Below are positions 36,012 through 47,144 of a stretch of 64,000 nt of DNA, one piece after another; the first letter of the stretch is position 1; each line of letters begins with the position of its first letter. Origin of the DNA: Chrysoporthe austroafricana (Eukaryota > Ascomycota > Sordariomycetes > Diaporthales > Cryphonectriaceae); contig JYIP02000003.1 in assembly GCA_001051155.2 (NCBI GenBank), positions 4,154,001 to 4,218,000 on the forward strand. Reading direction: 5' to 3'. Both the position numbers and the translations under genes were made by a program. The notes below the pieces were generated by a model. The model had not been told where the DNA came from, ran no database searches, and was given only the letters and a program-made list of their open reading frames with translations.

Positions 36012-36716
36012 CGTCGGCACTCGCTTTTGGCCTTGCTCGTGACCAGTCGCGTTCGTTAGATCACAGAGTGTCTCGAGAGGTGTTTAGCGGGATCTCGAAG
36101 GGGTGCGCCTGGACAGCAGGCGAACCCGATCAATTGGGTCGTATCTGTAGCTGAGGACAGAGAAGAAGTAGGAAAAGTGACAGAAGGGCAGGTTCTGCCT
36201 CGTGAAAGGGGTGGGGGTTGGGTTGATGTCTCTGCTGTTCGCCCCTTGGTGCCGAATTCTTGACTCACGAGATGACTCCGGCCCGCTGTGTGGGAAATAT
36301 TGAAAAGGTTTGGAGGGGCAGTCAAGAACCGCGGGGTAAGCCACTGCCGGCCAGGAACCCCAATGCTTGTTAGAGCCGGGGCCCAAGCGGCTGGGAAGTG
36401 CAGTGGGCAGCATGGCACAGGGGCCAGTGTCAGGCCCATTGTTTACTAACACTTGACCGACAGCTGCGACCTGCTCTCTCCGGTGATCTAACGTCGGATC
36501 AAGCTATCCAACACCATGGCCCTCCTCCCAGACATCCTCAAGACATCATCCTCAGCCAAATTGCAGATCTGATCCAGCCCCCTCTCATGTGCCCTACTTC
36601 ACTATTCTGTTTCTCACCCTGAGCCCCATCAACCCTCTGCTCTGGGCTCCCACCTCTGGGCTGTCCCCGGCACCCTTCGTCAGCCCCCCTTCCAGGCCAC
36701 CACACCACGTCGCACG
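36012..36716. promoter_or_regulatory. Divergent promoter, ILS1 and hymA
   Basis: The 705 bases between the two opposite starts contain both promoters. The last 180 bases before hymA are pyrimidine-rich. No gene was seen. Confidence 0.5.
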
Positions 36717-38100
36717 ATGTCTTTCCTATTTGGGAGGAACAGGGCACGTCCCAGCACCGTCGACCTACCCAAGCAAGCTCGAGATTATGTCACTAAGCTG
36801 GATGGACCCGCCGCGCCAGTAAAGGTTCGAGCTCGCAGCCCTTCCTGCCCAACACCTACCACCAAGCCCGCTCCACCTCGCTCTCAGCAGGACCACTACC
36901 TCGGCTCTTCCTACAGCGCCTTTCCCACCGCACGCAAGACTGAAGGCCCCAACTGACTCTGCGCTCCAGGCAGAAGAGCTGGCGAAGGTCCTGGCTCAGA
37001 TGAAGCAGACGCTGCAGGGTACACACGGTATGTCAGGCCGTCCCACCCTCTTCCATCCGGCTATCCGGTTCCAGCTGCTCACGTCCGATGTCCTAGAGAC
37101 CGAAGCGACCCCCGAGCAGGTCTTCCAGCTTGTCACCGGCATCATCGAGGAGGACTTACTCTACTATCTCGCAGTCAACCTTTGGCGACTCCCCTTCGAG
37201 GCGCGAAAGGACACCCAAGTCGTCCTCAGCGCAGTCTTTCGGTTTCGGCCGGCCACCGCTTCTCCGAAATCCGACCCCGTCGCCCTCAGCTGGGTTGTCA
37301 ACAACCGGCCACAAGTCCTGATCGAGCTATGCAAGGCCTACGACCACAAGGAGAGTGCCACACCTGCCGGCTCAGTTCTCCGCGAGATCTTGAAGAACGA
37401 GGCGGCAGCGGCTGTGATCTTGTACGATGATGGTGAAGAGCAGGGCTCGAGCTCGAAGGGCATCAGCAGCATCGACCAGGACAGGCCACAGTCCGGCAAT
37501 GGCGTGTTCTGGCGTTTCTTCGACTGGATTGACAAGAGCTCGTTCGAGGTCGCCGCAGACGCTTTTACCACGTTCCGGGTGTGTAGCCTCGCCGGGCGCT
37601 CATAGCGTGGAGCAAGATACTGACGTTTAGTGCAGGAGCTCTTGACGAAACACAAGGAGGTTGTTCCTAGGTACCTCGCCGTCAATTTCGACATGTTCTT
37701 CGACAAGTATAACCACGTATTGGTCCAGTCTAACAGCTACGTCACGAAACGCCAGTCGATCAAGCTCCTAGGAGAGCTGCTTCTCGACAGGTCTAACTAT
37801 AACATTATGACGGCGTATGTGGATAGCGGCGAGCATCTTAAGATCTGCATGAATCTGCTTCGGGACGACCGGAAGATGGTCCAGTACGAAGGCTTCCACG
37901 TGTTCAAGGTCTTCGTGGCCAACCCCCACAAGTCTGTACCCGTGCAGAAGATACTGTTGATGAACCGCGAGAAGCTCCTGACGTTCCTGTCACACTTTCT
38001 CGAGGATCGGACGGACGACGAGCAGTTCATCGATGAGAAGGAGTTCCTCATTAAGCAGATACGAAATATGCCCCCGGCGCCTGTGCCTCCCCAGCGATAG
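36717..38100 (+). CDS. hymA: HymA / Mo25-family scaffold protein
   Basis: Mo25 proteins are helical-repeat scaffolds that activate Ste20/GCK-type kinases and take part in the RAM/MOR morphogenesis pathway; hymA mutants of Aspergillus nidulans fail in conidiophore development. Four exons, 36717-36824, 36970-37027, 37097-37578 and 37636-38100, give 370 residues, close to the family norm. It starts MSFLFGRNRARP, typical of the family, and shows the conserved blocks LLYYLAVNLWRLPFEARKD, FDWIDKSSFEVAADAF, VNFDMFFDKYN and KRQSIKLLGELLLDR. Exon 1 was ended at 36824 so that the protein reads PVKAEELAKVLAQMK; an earlier donor at 36819 would remove PVK partially and is less like the family. Intron 2 (37028-37096) is 69 bases and stays open in frame if retained. 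Confidence 0.94.
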
Positions 38101-38598
38101 GTTTGAAGGGGTGGTCACGGGATCGACTGGGGAACACAGTACCAGCGCACCTCTTCACGATATCCGCATTTGGCGAGCTTCGTAGTATGGCGCTTGACGT
38201 CCATCCTGCGATCTTTGTTTCCGAAGGAGAGTATGGAGTTGGCGGCTATTGTGCGAATTGGAGCGGACGGTTTTAACAAATTATCAATTCTTTAGTACGA
38301 CATCACGAGGCGTTTTCGTTCGAGGCTCAGAGTATCAGAGCGATCACAGCATGCGCATGCATATGGCGTTACGGGTAAGAGGTGGCTTGACGATGGACGA
38401 CAACCATTTCATTCAGAAGGGATCATGGCACTGTTGGCGGCAAGATAATTTTGTTATTTCAGCTAGCTTAGAGTAGCAGCTCAGCATCAACCGGCACAAT
38501 GCCAAGCCCCTGATAGAGGCTCATAGCATACACCACCTTTACATACTGATATTGCTCCAGGAACACTGGCGAGTGACAGGGCTTCGAGCTGCACCTAT
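38101..38598. other. Convergent intergenic region, hymA and SDR
   Basis: The stretch holds the 3' UTRs of two converging genes and nothing else that could be supported. Confidence 0.5.
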
Positions 38599-39755
38599 TT
38601 ATTTCTGCTTGTCCAACCATTGCTGGTGCTTTTCCTTCCACTCGTCGCGCCATCTCGTCAGGGGCGGTCTGCCCTCAATGGCATCCGAAGCCCCCCAGAG
38701 CATTCTCTTGCGGTCCTACAGAAGTGATCAGCATTCTCAGTGGCCCGGAACATCTCACACAGCAGCCACCAAACAGGGGCATGGGGGGACTCACCAGCTC
38801 CTCCGTAACCTGGTCATCCGGACACAGCACCCAGAACTGGCCCTCGCCCATCTTCACCTCGAGGAAATCAACCACCTGGTCGGGCCACCACGCGCCCTTG
38901 GGCAGGTCCTTGCCCGCGCCGGGTCTGTTGCCGCTCAGCCCCGTGAACGTCCAGCCCGGCACGAGCAGGTGCACGGCGACGTTCTTCTCGCCGCGCAGGT
39001 CGAAGCTCAGGTGCTCGGCGATGGTCTTCACGGCAGACTTGCTCGCATTGTAGGCCGGGTTGCCCGGCGGGTTGGTGATGCCCTGCTTGGACCCCGTGAT
39101 GACGATGGCCGTGGGGGAGGACGCAGCGGTGGACTTGATGGTGGGCAGACTAGTGAAGAGAATGTCAGTAATCTGGCTCTCACCAGCTGTTCACCCGTTT
39201 CAGAACTTCGGGGCGCTGGTTTGAGGAAGAGAGCACCATCGCCTGCTCCGTGACAGCATCCATAGCTCTAGAGGCAGGGTAACATTTCCTAGATATGGGA
39301 TAAGCAGGACCACTGGTTAGACTGACAATGTGCTGATTCCATTGATCACACCGAAAAGGTTCACATCCATGATCCGGTGGAAAGATTGCGGGTCCTCCCA
39401 TGAAGAGGACGACCCGATGCCAGCGTTGAGCGCGAGGAGGTTTATCTGACCTGGGTGTGGTGTTAGTCTGCATTAGCATGTGGAAAAGTCGGGTGGACGA
39501 AGCGATCTCACCGTTGAAGTCCTTGTCGACTCTGCCCTTTAGCTTCGCCCAGTCGTCCGTCTTGCTCACATCCACCTTGATCGTGCCGATGTCACCGCCC
39601 ACGTTCTTGCTGGCCGCTCTTAGAGTCTCGTCGTCCCAGTCGGCCACGAGCACTTTCATGCCATAGCCGAAGCATTTCTTCGCAAGTGAGAGGCCAATGC
39701 CGGAGGCGCCGCCCGTGATCACGGCTGTGTGTCCCGCTTTGAAGATGGATGCCAT
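38599..39755 (-). CDS. Short-chain dehydrogenase/reductase (SDR)
   Basis: Four exons, 39755-39512, 39450-39327, 39149-38795 and 38715-38599, give 279 residues, a classical SDR size. The NAD(P) loop TGGASGIG is at residues 14-21, and the active site is Ser143, Tyr156 and Lys160 (YNASK). NAG (LNAG), the usual SDR structural motif, follows the first intron. The acidic residue after the second strand (VADWDD) suggests NAD rather than NADP preference, which is an inference. The substrate cannot be told. Intron 2 is long (177 bases, 39326-39150) and was spliced so that the product reads GISTFLPTIKSTAA. It contains a 105-base block (39288-39184) with its own AG before and GTGAGAG after, in matching phase, that could be a cassette exon. 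There is no neighbour to suggest a cluster. Confidence 0.88.
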
Positions 39756-40008
39756 TTTGAGACAATTTGTGAGTATCTGTGTCAGGTTGTTTCAAACGAC
39801 CGGAGTTGGATGTTGGAAATAGAGCATGAGGGGTTCTGTGACGTCGCTGATATAGAGAACCTTTCGGCGATGTGGAGTGCAGTGCTACTGTACTACAGTA
39901 AAAGCCTAACTCCGATATCTGTGTTCTCCCTACATTTACCCTCTTTGGCGATGTTGATTACATTTCAAAAGTAAATCCAATACCTAGAGTCAATTTCGAA
40001 AGTTTCAA

Positions 40009-42219
40009 CTATCCAAGAACGATTTTTTCTGCTGGGAAAGCCCAATAGTCCCAGATGTCTTTGGGCACACGCCCACATCCACGCCGGTATGCGATACCAT
40101 TCTTCCTCTCAATCCACATCACATTGTAGAAGCGATACGTTGCGTCCAAATTCGCATGATTTTCTCTAGCATCCCAGTCACGGCCCTGTTGGAAGATCGG
40201 ATCTTGGGGACGTCCGCAAGTAGAATCACCAGACTCGCCGCAGACATTACACTTTGGCGGGCCAAAGTACTCAACCACATTTGGCTCATACGGCCGGCGA
40301 TTGTGCTTGAGACTGTAACATCTCTCTTGGTAACAGCGCTCTTCGTATGCGGAGGGTAGATCTGAGTACTCAGCGCTTCCGGCGGAGATGGCAATGAGCT
40401 CAATGACGTTGAGCAGCCCGGGCTCCACACCATCACGCCGCTCATCCATCAGGCGGATGAGACCGGCAAACCTGCCAGACATGTCCTCGAGCACCAGGGT
40501 GCCGCATTGCTCGTTCTCTCTGTCCCGTACGTCTTTGCCCGTGAGGGGTGACGTGTAGTACCACTCTCTCTCGCGATCTGCAGCTTCGAAGGCATCCTCT
40601 TTTTGCGCGGCCTCGTATCTTCGAAACCCGTCGGCCTTCTCGAAGATTTCTGTCACAGTCCTTGCTGGCCAAAAGAACGCCCGCTGCACCTCGCCCGACA
40701 ACCGGATCCCATCATCCATCGAGTGTAGGGCGGGAACCGAGCGTACGAGAGCAGGGCGTCGGAACGGATCAGCGACCCGCGATATCATTCCAACCCAGGC
40801 GGCGATCATGCGTATCACTGGGGGTTCTGGGAGTGAAAATGAAGCCGTCAAGTGTGGCTGATCTTCTAACGAGACCATAGACCAATCGACCAGGTGGTGA
40901 GTCCGCCAGGTCGCCGCTCGTTCCCGAGCTTTCCGTTTATTTATTCCTGCCAGACCGGTCCTGAGGCTATATGGATCAACCTCGCACTGCCAAGCTGACC
41001 AAGACCAAGAAGGGAGATCCGCACCATAGCGGCGAGTTGCCTTTGTCAGAGGTTGCCAGAGGAGTGCGTGGTCGAGAAAGTCCACAGGGAGGCCAGACAT
41101 AAAATCGTTTGGGAAAGCTGGTCCCAAGCAATTGAGTATGCCTGTAAAGGCACGTATGACATCGTTTGGATCCCCTAGATCACGCTTGTTGTAGGGACAG
41201 ACCAAGTCGACATAAAGACCAAAATCTTGTTCGGCTCCTGACTTCAGCCTTCTGCTGAGCAGACGATACTCCTGGTCGTTGTGTCCAGCGGTGCCTGGAT
41301 CGAGCCCGTTGCAATCCCACAGCGCACACTGACAGTCCCAAAACATATCGTCGTCCAAGAGCATAACCGCACGAGCCGATAGAATCTGTTCCTGGTATGT
41401 CCAGCCCCGAGACCCCCATTCGGAGCGAGACAGCCTGGCGTAATGCTCATGAATTAGGGCGCGCTGCCAGGACGGGTCCTCAACATCTTGGACGCACTGC
41501 ACTGGCGATGCCCCCGGAAGCCTTTGTGCCGAGTTTCTCATGAGAAGTTGCATGCTTGGCGAATTGTTTCTGAAGTACCTGAATGGAAGGAACTCGAAGG
41601 CTTCGTCATGGCGAGCGCGGCCCGTCACCGTTTCGTCAAGCCGTGGAGATTTACCATATATACTCTCAGAGGTAGCCGCAATTATGGTGAGATAGGCTCC
41701 TGAGTAAATCTGATGCATCTTGTCCACCTGCTTCAAGCTATCCTTGTCGTCTTGGATGATGCAGAATCGGTCGACCCAGAGGTACCGCTCTCCAATAGCT
41801 TTGGTGAGAGACATGGCATCTTGGACCTTCTGCGGTATGCTCAGTTTTGAGGATCTCTTTAACAGAAACCCGGATTGTCTGAACTGGGACAGAGTATGAT
41901 TTTCTAGTAAGAGCTCAAGCTCTTGAGACCAGCGATAGCTGAGTGCCACATATCTGTCGACCGTGTCCCCCGGGACGATGCAAGCGTCTTTGATATCGAT
42001 CACCCAGTCGGGTATCTCCGATGAGCTGCGGCATGAGACGAGAGCTGGGACGCAGTCGTTTGGATGTCGTACGCTGCATTCCTGGATCCAGCGACGTATC
42101 TGCTCGTGATCTGTCTGGCGACTCAGCGACCGCGGCTTCAGTTCTGGCTTGGGAGACGGGATGTGGGAATCTAGAAGAGATGCCAGAAAAGCGTCCCGTT
42201 CAGCTCCTAAAAGCGTCAT
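40009..42219 (-). CDS. HET-domain protein
   Basis: A single exon of 736 residues. HET domains occur in fungal proteins that trigger cell death after incompatible cell fusion or act in other allorecognition responses. The domain is at about residues 90-290 and shows the three usual blocks: YVALSYRWSQ near 90-100, RYLWVDRFCIIQDD near 148-162 with YSGAYLTIIAATS following, and GWTYQEQILSARAVML near 275-290. No NACHT, ankyrin or WD repeats follow, so it is a HET-only type with a long uncharacterised C-terminal half containing a short Cys-rich stretch (CNVCGESGDSTC). The ATG at 42219 is the first in the open frame, but the usual spacing before the HET domain is kept. No partner gene typical of a known het pair is adjacent. 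Confidence 0.9.
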   Translation of the reverse strand: MTLLGAERDAFLASLLDSHIPSPKPELKPRSLSRQTDHEQIRRWIQECSVRHPNDCVPALVSCRSSSEIPDWVIDIKDACIVPGDTVDRYVALSYRWSQELELLLENHTLSQFRQSGFLLKRSSKLSIPQKVQDAMSLTKAIGERYLWVDRFCIIQDDKDSLKQVDKMHQIYSGAYLTIIAATSESIYGKSPRLDETVTGRARHDEAFEFLPFRYFRNNSPSMQLLMRNSAQRLPGASPVQCVQDVEDPSWQRALIHEHYARLSRSEWGSRGWTYQEQILSARAVMLLDDDMFWDCQCALWDCNGLDPGTAGHNDQEYRLLSRRLKSGAEQDFGLYVDLVCPYNKRDLGDPNDVIRAFTGILNCLGPAFPNDFMSGLPVDFLDHALLWQPLTKATRRYGADLPSWSWSAWQCEVDPYSLRTGLAGINKRKARERAATWRTHHLVDWSMVSLEDQPHLTASFSLPEPPVIRMIAAWVGMISRVADPFRRPALVRSVPALHSMDDGIRLSGEVQRAFFWPARTVTEIFEKADGFRRYEAAQKEDAFEAADREREWYYTSPLTGKDVRDRENEQCGTLVLEDMSGRFAGLIRLMDERRDGVEPGLLNVIELIAISAGSAEYSDLPSAYEERCYQERCYSLKHNRRPYEPNVVEYFGPPKCNVCGESGDSTCGRPQDPIFQQGRDWDARENHANLDATYRFYNVMWIERKNGIAYRRGCGRVPKDIWDYWAFPAEKIVLG

Positions 42220-43906
42220 CGTGCCGACAACAAAGTGCTTGGTGCATGCAGTGGTAGTCAGAGAGCGAAGTCAAGGTCACGCGTAGAGGCTGAAAGCGTG
42301 GCCTTGCTACGTGCTAAGCCCATGGGACATGCACATAATTATGTGTGCTCGAGTACGGGTAATGGGATGTTCCATTCGTCCTGTAGCTCTTCCGTCTTCA
42401 TATAGTATACATAGTTTTGATAGCCTTTTCAAGGCATCTAAGGCAGAATGCAGCATAAGCCACGAACACAGCCCCTCGCTTATGCAGAGTGCTCGAATCA
42501 TATCGATGTGCCGCGAAGTTGTGCTATTCATTCGACCACACGTGCTGCTTACCTGCCTGCATAATTAATGCACCGGGATCATCTGCTTACTCGAACACTG
42601 GGGATAAGCCGCCAATGACGTTGACCTGTGATTCTTATGTAGAGGGCTCCAACAACCTGTCTGTCGTATAGGGCACTTCAAGGGCACTCCCGCTCAACTT
42701 TCGTGGTATAGACGAACGACTGAAGAAACGGTGATCGGATGAGCCTACTCTCATTGAATTTACTTTGACGAAGCCACGAAAGAAACGCCTCACAAGTGCC
42801 ATTCGATTCAGGTTTGGCACAGAATGCGATGTAGCCAGCTTCAGATTTCGGTCGCATTCGCACATAGAGCATACGATAATCATCGCCTCAGATGATAAAT
42901 ACGGCTCCTGCACAATACTACTGTGCTCTTCTTCAGTTTGCAGTGACTCAATACTGGGTTTATGTAACTCGAAGACGCTTCAAAGCCACATCTGTTGAGA
43001 CATGATATGAAGCGATGGATCAGCCTCTATGAATTTTTTCCTCGACGTCCCAATGCTAGTTCCGGGTAGCTTCCATGAATTACTAAGATGAGCTTTCTAT
43101 TTTCATGAGCATTGGGTTCTCTCGTGCCTGTCTTGATAGACGCTAGCAGCAAGAATACCTTCCAGAGTACGCTCGTTATTCCTCAACCTGCGCTGCCTGA
43201 GTTGACATAGTTCCCCCGAATTTCTGAAGCAGGATACTTCCTCAAGAAACATGCTGCCCTTGTATCTGGGAGAGAATAAATATATTGCTTGTCTCTTGGC
43301 TGCCATCCATGGTACTCAAGCATAGAGCCACGGGTGAGAGCCCCACCATTGAGGGGGCCCAGCCTAGTCAGGCGGGCGGGATCCATGTAAGATGATTGGT
43401 TGAAACATTGAGCCCACCGAATCAGCTCATAGGAGGTTGAAACAAACCATACGTAGGTTGCAATAAATAGAGTATAGATTCTCGTAGTTAAGGTGGACCT
43501 AAGATCTTAGATTAGGGGTGTTTCGCTATATATGATCAGTTTTCGTGTGGGATGCTAGGTTCTCTGCCTCCAGGCCATCTAGCGAATAACGTTCTTGGTA
43601 CCTCCGCAGTTTTCCGATCTGTTTATATTACGCATTCTTATACCTGGATCTGCCCGTTACTCATGTACTTCAATTCATGCTATCGTAACCGCTAATGGAA
43701 ATACACACATAGTACCAGACAATAATCAACACATGCTATGAACATCCCTTCCTCACTCCCTTGGCTATGCTACACGCCGACCAACCGATGCTTGAAAACG
43801 CTTCAACCCAGTGATGGCTTAATACACTCTGAACCCAATTATGCTGCCCCTTTGCGATGCTCTGGCTTCCTGAGCCTTATGTCATCCGTTTTTATGAAAC
43901 GCCCTC
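42220..43906. other. AT-richer gene-poor stretch
   Basis: No supported gene. The DNA from about 42350 to 43750 is visibly richer in A and T than the coding neighbourhood, with only short ORFs (90 codons at most). This could be ordinary intergenic DNA, or an old transposon relic worn down by point mutation; I recognise no transposase or reverse transcriptase remnant. The first part holds the HET gene promoter. Confidence 0.4.
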
Positions 43907-45385
43907 TCAATCTGTGGTCGCCATGCTAGCAGGCACAGGCGTATCCTGCCGACTCCCCGTCTCCGGGTTGAACAGGGACTCCGCCTCTTCTTTCGCCAGC
44001 CTCGAAACTGCCGACTCCAGGTAGTTCTTTCTCGGCACCGTTGGCGTGATCATATCAACGTCCATCTCGCTGGGCGTCAGGCTAATAGCCCTCCGGGCGT
44101 CTACCTCCACCAAGGACGACGTCTGCACCTCGGAATCGGACATGGTCGCGTCCGCCATTGCATCATCAGCCTCGTCGAACATCTCAATGCTCGGCGTGAC
44201 GATGTCCATCGGCGACTGCACCACCGTCCGAGACATCAGGTGCGGCATACTGGTCCCGGCTGCAGCAGCCAGCGCCCGGGAAGCGCTGGCGCCAGCCTCG
44301 GCATGGCCCTGAGCCCGCGCGGCGGCCCTCAAAGCAGCAATAGCCCCACCGACCTCATCCTCTCCCTCTTCCTCTTCCTCATTGCCGATTGTCCACACCC
44401 ACCGCCTATTCCTCTCCTTTCTCCTCCTCTTCCTCACCCCGGTTGGGCTCCCATTCACAGGTGATGTCGGCGGCCGTGTCGCCAGCCCCACCATCCGCCT
44501 CCTCATCTCCTCGAACGGGCCCGGCGTCTGGCCGCCATCGCGCATCGTCTCGTCCGCCGGCGAGTACGGGCCTGCAGTGGCTGGCTGTGTGGTAGACAAC
44601 GGCGAGTTGTCCTCGGCGAGCAGCAGGTCGATGTGCGACGTCACGTACTCGTTCGTCGTGATGATGCGCTCGATGGGGCTCTCGTAGCAGACGCGGCGGG
44701 CGGCTTTCTCGGCCAGGCGCTGGGACTGGCGGCGGGGCGAGATGGGCGTTCGCGCTGTGGGCGGTGGCAGGGGCGAGTTACGGAGGATGGAGTGAAGAGA
44801 GCGGTTCCGGACGTATGGGAGGGAGGAGTTGGGCCTAGAGACCGCGAGTGGTAAGGTGTTCCGGCGGTGGTGCGTAGCGGCGTTGGCCGCCGCGTTAGAG
44901 GTCGCTGGTGTTAGAGAGGTTGAAGGGGCGTTTTTAGGCGCTGATGCTGCTGTCGTATCTGCAGTGCTGAAGGAGAAAGACTTCGTGTCGCTAGCGTCGA
45001 CCGGTCCCGCGGACAAGGGAGGCGTCGCTGTCATAGTGCTCGGGAAGCGGACATCCTGGAGGGTCGCTACAGCCGGAGACATCGGCTGTGCCGTGAGAGG
45101 CGTCTCGGGTCCCGAGACGAAGGGTGTAGGAGCTCCATAGGGGGTATGGGCAAGATTCTGAGTCTGGATCTTGAGGGGCTGCGTGGTGTTGATGGCCGTC
45201 ACCGGCGTTGACCGGTCGATCGCCGTGGCGTAGACATTCGAAAGAGTGTTGAAGGAGGTCGGCGATGTCGGGTTGACAACGGCAGCAATGGTCCTCGAGG
45301 CTCGGAGGTTGGGCCCGCTTGATATGGCCTTGATCTGGAGAGACAGCCTAGGTCTCTTCGGTGGTGGATTCTGGTGACCCGACAT
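43907..45385 (-). CDS. Pro/Ser/Thr-rich protein of unknown function
   Basis: A single exon of 492 residues from the ATG at 45385, chosen over the longer open frame because MSGHQNPPPKRPRLSLQI looks like a natural start with a basic nuclear-localisation-like cluster PKRPRL. The protein is mostly disordered. A more conserved-looking centre lies at about residues 195-260 (RNRSLHSILRNSPLPPP, QRLAEKAARRVCYESPIERII). A basic cluster RKRRRKERNRRW is followed by an acidic run (EEEEEGEDEVGG). The end is rich in Thr-Pro and Ser-Pro. This is the pattern of a nuclear, CDK-type substrate, but no domain is recognised and no function is proposed. Confidence 0.8.
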   Translation of the reverse strand: MSGHQNPPPKRPRLSLQIKAISSGPNLRASRTIAAVVNPTSPTSFNTLSNVYATAIDRSTPVTAINTTQPLKIQTQNLAHTPYGAPTPFVSGPETPLTAQPMSPAVATLQDVRFPSTMTATPPLSAGPVDASDTKSFSFSTADTTAASAPKNAPSTSLTPATSNAAANAATHHRRNTLPLAVSRPNSSLPYVRNRSLHSILRNSPLPPPTARTPISPRRQSQRLAEKAARRVCYESPIERIITTNEYVTSHIDLLLAEDNSPLSTTQPATAGPYSPADETMRDGGQTPGPFEEMRRRMVGLATRPPTSPVNGSPTGVRKRRRKERNRRWVWTIGNEEEEEGEDEVGGAIAALRAAARAQGHAEAGASASRALAAAAGTSMPHLMSRTVVQSPMDIVTPSIEMFDEADDAMADATMSDSEVQTSSLVEVDARRAISLTPSEMDVDMITPTVPRKNYLESAVSRLAKEEAESLFNPETGSRQDTPVPASMATTD

Positions 45386-47144
45386 GCTGTCGTGAAAGCG
45401 GGGATTGGCAGAACAGACGAGGCGAACAACGGATAGAGCCGTAGCAGCCGACGAGGTAGCCAAGGGAGCGGTTGCCTTTAAGATTGAGCGGATGTGGGTT
45501 CAAGGTGGATCGCACACGTTGTCATGCGGAACACGAAACAACCCCGTTTGAGGACGGCTCGGCCGACGTCAGTGAGTGCGGCTGTGGCCGTAGATGGCTC
45601 TCAGGACCCCGACAGAATAAGACCACGGCGGCAAATGTTTCTGAGCGTTAGGAGAAGCCCCGGGGAGGCCAGAGCCGGCGGCTATATAATGTAACAGGGA
45701 AGAGTTATGACAGGCGGCTCCCCTCGGGAGGACCCAGGAGCCCTACTGAGTGAATACAAAACACCGGTAGGCTAATGCAGAGAAGCATACAATAGACGCG
45801 ACAGATTAGGGAAAAAAGAGGAGGTGCCCCAGCAGATGTTACCGCGGGAGACAGGTCCAGGCCTAGGTGGACTGCTACTGCTACTGCTACCACGGTTGGA
45901 GAGTTCCGAGAGATCTGGCGAGCAGAAGAACTTTGTGAAAGTTCTGACTGACTAGACCTGATGGGTGGCCCGTTCCCCAGATCCTCCTTGTCGTCAAGGC
46001 ACCCGAATCCTACCCAACGATGTGGCTGGTTACGATCAGGGTGGACTTTGGTCTAGCTCGATGCATGTATGAGCCTGTAAGCGCCGCGTACTCGCAGAGC
46101 GGCACAGGCGGCTAGCCAATCAAGGCGGCTACATGCATCTTCCTGGCCGCCTCGTCACAACGGCGTCTATCTGATTCAGATGTACGGAGGCGTCTTCTCG
46201 ACCACCGATAGGCCGGCGGGGAAAGCATGTCCGCAGAAGAGGGGTCGCGGAAAAGCCCTACTCGACAATCGGCGGCGTAAGAAACTTTCTGGCATCGGAT
46301 CGCACGCCGCCGTGAAGAAGCGGTGGCCGCCCAACAGAGGAGGATTGCAGGGGTGATGAGCTGCGGGAATAGCCCAGTCACTGCTCGGCAATGAGTGCGG
46401 TTGACGCTGCTAGGCGGGCGCCAGACGCTTGCTGGCGCGGCTGTATTCTAGCCGGACAACAGGCAGCTGTGCTGTGTTAAAAGTCCCGAAGGATTCTCAC
46501 CACACCCGATTCAAATGGGGCGAAGGAAGGCGACTCGGGTCGTAGGGAACGTGGGAACCTAGAATTTCCGCGCCACATAGACGCATTAGTCGAGCCCATT
46601 GACCTAGTTCGTAAAGCAACCTGTCCTTCATCTGGGTCCACCCCAATTCCACTCGTGCTAGAGCCGATGACGGGAGACCAGGACGACACAGAGACCGAGT
46701 TGGCGTAGGACAAGAGAAAGAAGAAAGTGAGCGTAAGCTCGCGAGCCGAGTGAATTGCAGGATCAACGAATTGCCCAAGAGAGACTGCAGGGTTAGCAAA
46801 GAGGAAGCTCGAAGGAGCGTCGGGCAGAGCAGCGTGGCGTGCGTGGGTACTCCGTATGCGTACGAGCAAGACTAAACGGGAAACAACCTTCGAAAGACAG
46901 CGCTGCGGACTCTTGAGTTTTGTTGAGGCCGCACACTTTTGTCAGCCTTGTCCCTTCCTACTCTCCACGCACGGAGCCAGTGATCATCTCAAAAGTCGGT
47001 GAGTGAGAAAGGATTCTCCGAATTCATTCAGAAACTCGCCGGCCCTCTCAGCCTATACGGATCCTCCATTCCTTATTGCCTTTGCGGTTGTTGCTCCTGG
47101 CTGGCAGCGCTCGTCGTTGTCAAGCTTCGTGTCAGCGTTGCGGG
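45386..47144. other. Intergenic region, no gene seen
   Basis: The part near 45385 is the promoter of the 492-residue gene, with the part near 47145 being the 3' side of the serine hydrolase gene. Several 60-130-codon ORFs on both strands lack protein-like texture. No RNA gene or repeat was recognised. Confidence 0.4.

Noticed and set aside
46477..46869. 130-codon minus-strand ORF in the 45.4-47.1 kb gap
   Set aside because: It has no ATG context or protein-like pattern and overlaps other frames; not supported as a gene.
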